Source of the DNA: Clostridiales bacterium UBA8960
Lineage (GTDB): Bacteria; Bacillota; Clostridia; Peptostreptococcales; Acidaminobacteraceae
Direction of reading: 5' to 3'
Assembly: GCA_003482695.1 (NCBI GenBank)
Contig: DMYC01000204.1
Span: 1 to 10,253 of the forward strand
DNA length: 10,253 nucleotides
Positions 6,256-10,253 of the stretch are shown piece by piece. Each line of letters begins with the position of its first letter. Within the stretch, counting starts at the first letter, position 1. The translations under genes and the position numbers were made by a program. Below the pieces are notes generated by a model. It worked only from the letters and a program-made list of their open reading frames with translations. It ran no database searches and was not told where the DNA came from.

Positions 6256-7860
6256 GTGTTTTTAACTATCTTCAGTGGACTCATTGGCGGTCTTGGGCTT
6301 TTTCTGTTTGGTATGAACATGATGGCATCTGGGATGCAGAAAGCGGCAGGGGATCGTTTGCGAAGAATTTTGGAGTTGTTGACTTCTAATCCTTACATGG
6401 CGACAATTACGGGTATTCTCGTCACAATGGTTGTTCAAAGTAGCAGCACAACTTCTGTCATGGTAGTTGGTTTTACAAACTCTGGACTTATGGGATTGTC
6501 TCAAGCACTGGGCACCATGCTTGGTGCAAGTATCGGAACGACGATAACAGCTCAACTCATTTCTTTTAATTTTTCTTTATTGATTTATCCTTTAATTGGT
6601 GTGGGCGTTGTGCTACATATGTTCTCAAAGAAAAGGGTTCATAAATCACTGGGGCAGAGTATTTTGGGTTTTGGTATACTTTTTATCGGTTTGGGGATCA
6701 TGTCGACCGCAATGCATCCTTTGAGAAGCTTTCCGCCATTTTTAAGCATGATGACATCTTTTAGTAACACGCCAATTTTAGGTGTCTTGGTTGGAACGAT
6801 ATTCACAGCGCTGATCCAAAGCAGCAGTGCAACTTCAGGTGTCGTCATCGCTTTGACTTTACAAGGCACCATAGATGCGCCTGCAGCGATTTCATTGATG
6901 CTTGGTGCAAATATTGGCACCACGATTACTGCTGCACTTGCAAGTATAGGTACAAATCTGACGGCAAGGCGATCCGTTTTGGCTATTTTTTTAGTGAAAG
7001 TGATCGGTACGATCGTCGTACTTGTTTTGTTTAGACCATTCTTAAACATGATAGAATTGACCGCTGATTCTGTGACAAGAGAGGTGGCGAATGCACACAC
7101 CATTTTTAATGTAATGAATGTGCTTTTGTTTATACCGTTTATGAAGCCTTTACTCAAATTGGTCGTCAAGGTTATGCCGGGTGAGGATCTTTCTGTCGAG
7201 TCTGGACCAAGACATTTAAACGAAAGATTGTTAACGACGCCATCCGTCGCGATAGAGGCTGCAAGGCAAGAAGTTCTACATATGGCGAATGTTGCGAAAG
7301 ACCTTTTGGGGAATTCAATTGGAATTTTCATGGAACAAGAGAAAAATACTGTGGAGTTGGCCTATCAAAAGGAAGAGCTCATCGACAAGCTGGAAAAAGA
7401 AATTGTGGAGTTTTTAAACAAACTTGCACAAAGTTCGCTTAGCAAAGATCAATCTGAGGCAATTTATTCGATCATGCATATTTGCAGCGATCTTGAACGA
7501 ATAGGTGATCATGCCATAAACATCATTCAAATGTCTGATGTGAAACAAGAGAATCTTTTGCATTTTTCGGATGAAGCAAAGGAGGAACTCATAAATTTAT
7601 ATCAAGTCATCGATCAAATGTTTGAAAAAGCGATCGAAGCTTATGTGAAAGAAGATAAGCAAATGGCTAGAATCGTCATTGATCAAGATGATGTGGTGGA
7701 TTCTGAAGAGCGTCGTTTGAGGAAAAACCATATTTCCAGATTGAATCAAGGCATTTGTGTACCACATGCAGGAATATTGTTTTTAGATGTCATCAGCAAT
7801 CTCGAGAGGGTTGCAGATCATATTACAAATTTTGGGGAAATCGTTACAGGTGAATTTTAG
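6256..7860 (+). CDS. Na+/phosphate symporter (NptA/YjbB type) with PhoU-like C-terminal domain
   Basis: A 534-residue sodium-dependent phosphate carrier of the cytoplasmic membrane. The membrane part (about 1-305) holds the family's inverted repeat with two QSSS signatures, VVQSSSTTS (QSSS 61-64) and LIQSSSATSG (QSSS 188-191), each followed by a glycine-rich LGA(S/N)IGTTIT segment. The soluble tail (about 330-534) is a PhoU-like helical bundle with DLERIGDHAINI (GDH 417-419) and a second NLERVADHI, the E-x-x-D-H motifs that bind metal clusters in PhoU. PhoU tails are thought to tune transport to phosphate supply; bacterial members can also export phosphate (E. coli YjbB). The start is GTG 6256, with GAGG (6245-6248) 7 nt upstream; no ATG start fits the conserved N-terminus. 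It lies 18 nt after the plsY-like gene and 21 nt before the GNAT gene. Confidence 0.94.
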   Translation: MFLTIFSGLIGGLGLFLFGMNMMASGMQKAAGDRLRRILELLTSNPYMATITGILVTMVVQSSSTTSVMVVGFTNSGLMGLSQALGTMLGASIGTTITAQLISFNFSLLIYPLIGVGVVLHMFSKKRVHKSLGQSILGFGILFIGLGIMSTAMHPLRSFPPFLSMMTSFSNTPILGVLVGTIFTALIQSSSATSGVVIALTLQGTIDAPAAISLMLGANIGTTITAALASIGTNLTARRSVLAIFLVKVIGTIVVLVLFRPFLNMIELTADSVTREVANAHTIFNVMNVLLFIPFMKPLLKLVVKVMPGEDLSVESGPRHLNERLLTTPSVAIEAARQEVLHMANVAKDLLGNSIGIFMEQEKNTVELAYQKEELIDKLEKEIVEFLNKLAQSSLSKDQSEAIYSIMHICSDLERIGDHAINIIQMSDVKQENLLHFSDEAKEELINLYQVIDQMFEKAIEAYVKEDKQMARIVIDQDDVVDSEERRLRKNHISRLNQGICVPHAGILFLDVISNLERVADHITNFGEIVTGEF

Positions 7861-7881
7861 TTTGCCAATTGGGGGAAATCG

Positions 7882-8661
7882 ATGAATGTAAGAAAAGTGA
7901 ATTTCAAAGACAATGCGCCTTTAATTAGACAATATTACGAATCAAATCGAATAACGGTCGATTCTTTTTGGGAAGACCATGTGATAAAAAGCAATCATTA
8001 TCAAATTATTAGCAATCACGACGTGATTGGCTTCTTTGCCATTTTCGAAAAAATGACATTGACCTTGTTCCATGTTTTTGATCAACATGCCCAGCTAGGA
8101 TGTCACTTGTTTCAACTGGTTAAGCGTTATGAACAAATCACGAATGCTTTTGTGCCTACTGGGGATGAGTTCTTTTTGAGTCACTGTCTGGACCATTTTA
8201 TGCGCATCGAAAAGCAAGCTTACTTTTCCATTTATCGAGACGAACCTCTTGATTCAGATCGTCAAATAGACCTGGAACTCATCAGAATATTGACGGAAAC
8301 GGACACTGAATTGCTTAGTTTGGCAGGGGATTTTTTCGATGAAGACGCCGCTGATAGAATTTTAAATGGATCTGACTATTTTCAAGTATACAAAGTTGCA
8401 CATAATGGGGAAATTGTTGGGTTTGGTGTGATAGAACTTGGAAGAGTCATAAAAAACATCGCAAGTATAGGGATGTTTGTTATGGAAGACAAAAGACAAA
8501 AGGGCTATGCCGCAAACATATTGAAAATTTTGCAACGTCATGTTGAAAGCAAGGGCTATCAAGCAATATCGGGATGTTGGTATTATAATCACAATTCATT
8601 AAAAAGTATGGAAAGTGCAGGGGCATATAGCAAGACCAGACTGTTGAGGGTTTATTTCTAA
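7882..8661 (+). CDS. GNAT-family N-acetyltransferase with an unassigned N-terminal half
   Basis: A 259-residue soluble protein. The C-terminal half (about 170-259) is a GNAT acetyltransferase core. It has a GEIVGFGVIEL strand pair, a long strand IASIGMFVMED, and the acetyl-CoA pyrophosphate loop RQKGYA (205-210), a standard Q/R-x-x-G-x-G/A form. A helix follows, then a C-terminal Asn-containing motif near YYNHNSLKSMESAGA. The N-terminal 150 residues include a strand-rich YQIISNHDVIGFFAIFEKMTL segment that resembles the central strands of a degenerate GNAT, so a tandem GNAT with only one cofactor site is likely. The substrate cannot be told. GGGGG (7871-7875) 6 nt before ATG 7882 supports the start. 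Gaps of 21 nt on both sides place it inside the phosphate-carrier operon. Confidence 0.85.
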   Translation: MNVRKVNFKDNAPLIRQYYESNRITVDSFWEDHVIKSNHYQIISNHDVIGFFAIFEKMTLTLFHVFDQHAQLGCHLFQLVKRYEQITNAFVPTGDEFFLSHCLDHFMRIEKQAYFSIYRDEPLDSDRQIDLELIRILTETDTELLSLAGDFFDEDAADRILNGSDYFQVYKVAHNGEIVGFGVIELGRVIKNIASIGMFVMEDKRQKGYAANILKILQRHVESKGYQAISGCWYYNHNSLKSMESAGAYSKTRLLRVYF

Positions 8662-8682
8662 TGCAAATATGGGTGTATTCAT

Positions 8683-9648
8683 ATGGAACATAAAAAAAAG
8701 CTGATTGGGTTTAGAACGATTAAGACAGTAATTGGCGCAGCTTTAGCAGTGTATATTTCGCAAAGGCTAAATCTCGCTTATGCTGTCAATTCTGGAATTA
8801 TTGTCATACTAAGTGTTCAAGCGACGAGAAAGAAATCTAGGGATTTAGCGATTATGCGTATCGGCTCGACGATTTTAGCACTTGGAATTGGCACGATTGT
8901 TTTCACGTTGATTGGCTATTCTGCCATTTCCTTTGGCGTTTACCTCCTATTCTTTATTCCAATTGCCACAAGGTTGAAGTTTAACGATGGGATTGTGCCT
9001 TGTTCTGTACTGGTATCCCATCTTGTTGCAGTTGAGTCGGTTGCACTGCCGAGTTTGCTGAACGAAATGATGCAAATGCTGATTGGTGCGGGAATCGGAT
9101 TTATTCTCAATTTATATATGCCCAGTTTAGATAAGCAAATCAAGAAAGACATCGTTGAAATTGAGGCCATGTTCAAGCAAATACTCAAAAACATGGCCAC
9201 GAGTTTAAGAAATCAACAACCGCTGGTCGATCATACACTTTATCATGATCTAGAGCAAAAACTTAAAATTTGCAACAATAGAGCTTGGATGGAATCAGAA
9301 AATAAAATGACCAAAGAAGTCACCGAGCATGTGAAATATATTGAAGCACGTTTGGCACAATTCGAAATGCTGCATCATATGAAAAGGTATTTTAAGAGAA
9401 TTCGAGGGCATTATGATCAAACGATGATGGTAGCCGAATTGACGGACATGATTTCGAATCGTTTTGATAAGACGAGCACTTTAGAAGAGATTATTGATAC
9501 ATTTAAAGCGTATCGTTTGAGATTTAAAGAGATGAAATTGCCACAGACGAGAGAAGAGTTTGAAAACAGATCATTGCTATACGAATACGTAAATGACCTT
9601 GAGCATTTTTTGGAGGCGAAGGGTGCCATTATGCATACGTTGGAATAA
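8683..9648 (+). CDS. Aromatic-acid-exporter-like membrane protein (ArAE_1 / DUF939 type)
   Basis: A 321-residue protein of the FUSC/ArAE_1 family found widely in Firmicutes (compare B. subtilis YqjA). Residues about 8-150 form a membrane block opening with GFRTIKTVIGAALAVYIS and containing NSGIIVILSVQATRKKS, a family hallmark, and LKFNDGIVPCSVLVSHL. Residues about 150-321 form a helical cytoplasmic domain (ArAE_1_C type) rich in charged heptads. Export of aromatic acids is a family label from distant homologues; no substrate is shown here. The start at ATG 8683 has only a weak ribosome site, GGGTG (8671-8675), 7 nt upstream, so translation may partly depend on coupling to the GNAT gene 21 nt before. 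It is the last gene of the unit and is followed by a terminator. Confidence 0.88.
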   Translation: MEHKKKLIGFRTIKTVIGAALAVYISQRLNLAYAVNSGIIVILSVQATRKKSRDLAIMRIGSTILALGIGTIVFTLIGYSAISFGVYLLFFIPIATRLKFNDGIVPCSVLVSHLVAVESVALPSLLNEMMQMLIGAGIGFILNLYMPSLDKQIKKDIVEIEAMFKQILKNMATSLRNQQPLVDHTLYHDLEQKLKICNNRAWMESENKMTKEVTEHVKYIEARLAQFEMLHHMKRYFKRIRGHYDQTMMVAELTDMISNRFDKTSTLEEIIDTFKAYRLRFKEMKLPQTREEFENRSLLYEYVNDLEHFLEAKGAIMHTLE

Positions 9649-9662
9649 CGAGTAAAAAATAT

Positions 9663-9698
9663 GAGGGACACGCTGTTAAATCTGCATGTCCCTCTTTT
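9663..9698. terminator. Bidirectional intrinsic terminator between convergent genes
   Basis: GAGGGACA (9663-9670) pairs with TGTCCCTC (9687-9694), extended past one C-A mismatch by GC/GC (9672-9673 with 9684-9685). On the plus strand TTTT follows (9695-9698). On the minus strand the stem is followed by a T-rich run (complement of 9653-9661). It can therefore end both the operon from the left and the nitroreductase gene from the right. Confidence 0.88.
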
Positions 9699-9700
9699 GT

Positions 9701-10253
9701 TTAGAACTCGTAACGCCCCATGATTTCATATCCACTCGGGATTTCGTAATTCATTTCGAAATCTGCCATTTTCCATTCGCCCTTAATCCCGGAGTCGTGT
9801 AACCCAACTTCGAAATAGAGCATCGCGATTCCAGCATCGATGCCGTGGATTGTATCCGAAATATGGCTGCTTTTCTCAATAATGAGGTCAATTTCTTTGC
9901 GGCGCAGAATAAAGTGCCACGGTTGTCTATTGTGATACGAAGGTGCGAGTCGCATATAGAAAAGCGCCTCGTGTATCCCCATGACTTCTAAATCCTCTAT
10001 AGTCGATAAGTTTCCCCAACGATCAATATGAACAAATTCCGTTATGGATTTCCTGACGCTCGCAGGGCCTTGTGTGTTGTAAGCGTTTATATTTGGATAA
10101 CCAAGATCTGTCAGTGATGAAAGACTACCAGCTCTTGATGAAGCGTAGATGGTAGATTGTTGATACTCTCTTTTGCCATATCCAACGGCAATCAAAGCAC
10201 CCACTTCCATTTCACTGTCTATGTTTAGAACTTTTTTAACGGCGGTGCTATCG
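9701..10253 (-). CDS. Nitroreductase-family FMN protein (TM1586-like), 5' end outside the window
   Basis: The C-terminal 184 residues of a minus-strand gene whose frame stays open to the right edge; the true start lies beyond 10253, and an internal Met at 10210 is not a credible start because the family-like segment AVKKVLNIDSEMEVGALIAVGY runs through it. The sequence LRLAPSYHNRQPWHF-type motif (here MRLAPSYHNRQPWHF) is the FMN-binding signature of nitroreductases, and GIDAGIAMLYFEVGLHDSG followed by GEW resembles the TM1586 subgroup. Such proteins bind FMN and use NAD(P)H to reduce nitro compounds or quinones, though many members have no known substrate. It converges on the ArAE-like gene and shares its terminator. 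Promoter and ribosome site are not in view. Confidence 0.87.
   Translation of the reverse strand, partial: DSTAVKKVLNIDSEMEVGALIAVGYGKREYQQSTIYASSRAGSLSSLTDLGYPNINAYNTQGPASVRKSITEFVHIDRWGNLSTIEDLEVMGIHEALFYMRLAPSYHNRQPWHFILRRKEIDLIIEKSSHISDTIHGIDAGIAMLYFEVGLHDSGIKGEWKMADFEMNYEIPSGYEIMGRYEF

Noticed and set aside
6639..7331. A 230-codon open frame on the minus strand within the Na/Pi symporter gene
   Set aside because: It lies wholly antisense to a strongly conserved carrier, has no ribosome site, and its composition is that of a shadow frame.
1..10253. Defence island, prophage, insertion sequence or CRISPR array
   Set aside because: No transposase, integrase, terminal inverted repeats, regular spaced repeats or defence-type domains are visible. 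All genes belong to housekeeping, transport or signalling families.

Overview
The window comes from a low-GC Gram-positive bacterium, most likely a member of the Clostridia. The basis is AT-rich coding sequence, strong AGGAGG/GGGG-type ribosome binding sites, TTG and GTG starts, TTGACA/TATAAT-type promoters, hairpin-plus-T terminators, and the gene families present (CspA-type protein, OFA-family MFS carrier, PlsY, Na/Pi-PhoU carrier, ArAE-type exporter). I cannot name a genus. I see no mobile element, CRISPR array, rRNA or tRNA. Gene order looks chromosomal.

Left edge (1-352): a minus-strand FMN riboswitch with its own promoter, whose controlled gene lies outside the window. A divergent promoter and a leader of about 105 nt precede a small cold-shock protein gene (353-556). 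The leader contains a 9-nt element complementary to the bases ending in the first half of the Shine-Dalgarno sequence. Two tandem hairpin terminators follow.

Middle (663-5481): three genes, each with its own promoter. First is a large membrane c-di-GMP enzyme: signal peptide, extracytoplasmic ABC-substrate-binding-like sensor, one membrane segment, coiled coil, GGDEF with an NGDEF signature and no I-site, and an intact EAL. Second is an OFA-type MFS transporter. Third is a two-domain protein joining a glyoxalase/VOC-like half to a SnoaL/DUF4440-like half.

Right part (5554-9698): a tight four-gene transcription unit with gaps of 18, 21 and 21 nt. It encodes a divergent PlsY-type glycerol-3-phosphate acyltransferase, a Na+/phosphate symporter with a PhoU-like tail, a GNAT acetyltransferase with an unassigned N-terminal half, and an aromatic-acid-exporter-like membrane protein. 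It ends at a bidirectional terminator. A convergent minus-strand nitroreductase-family gene runs off the right edge.

As a whole this looks like an ordinary chromosomal stretch rather than a defence or mobile island. I do not see a convincing new multi-gene system. The points most worth checking are the possible RNA switch in the cold-shock leader, the ligand-sensing c-di-GMP enzyme, the VOC-DUF4440 fusion, and the atypical PlsY coupled to a phosphate carrier.
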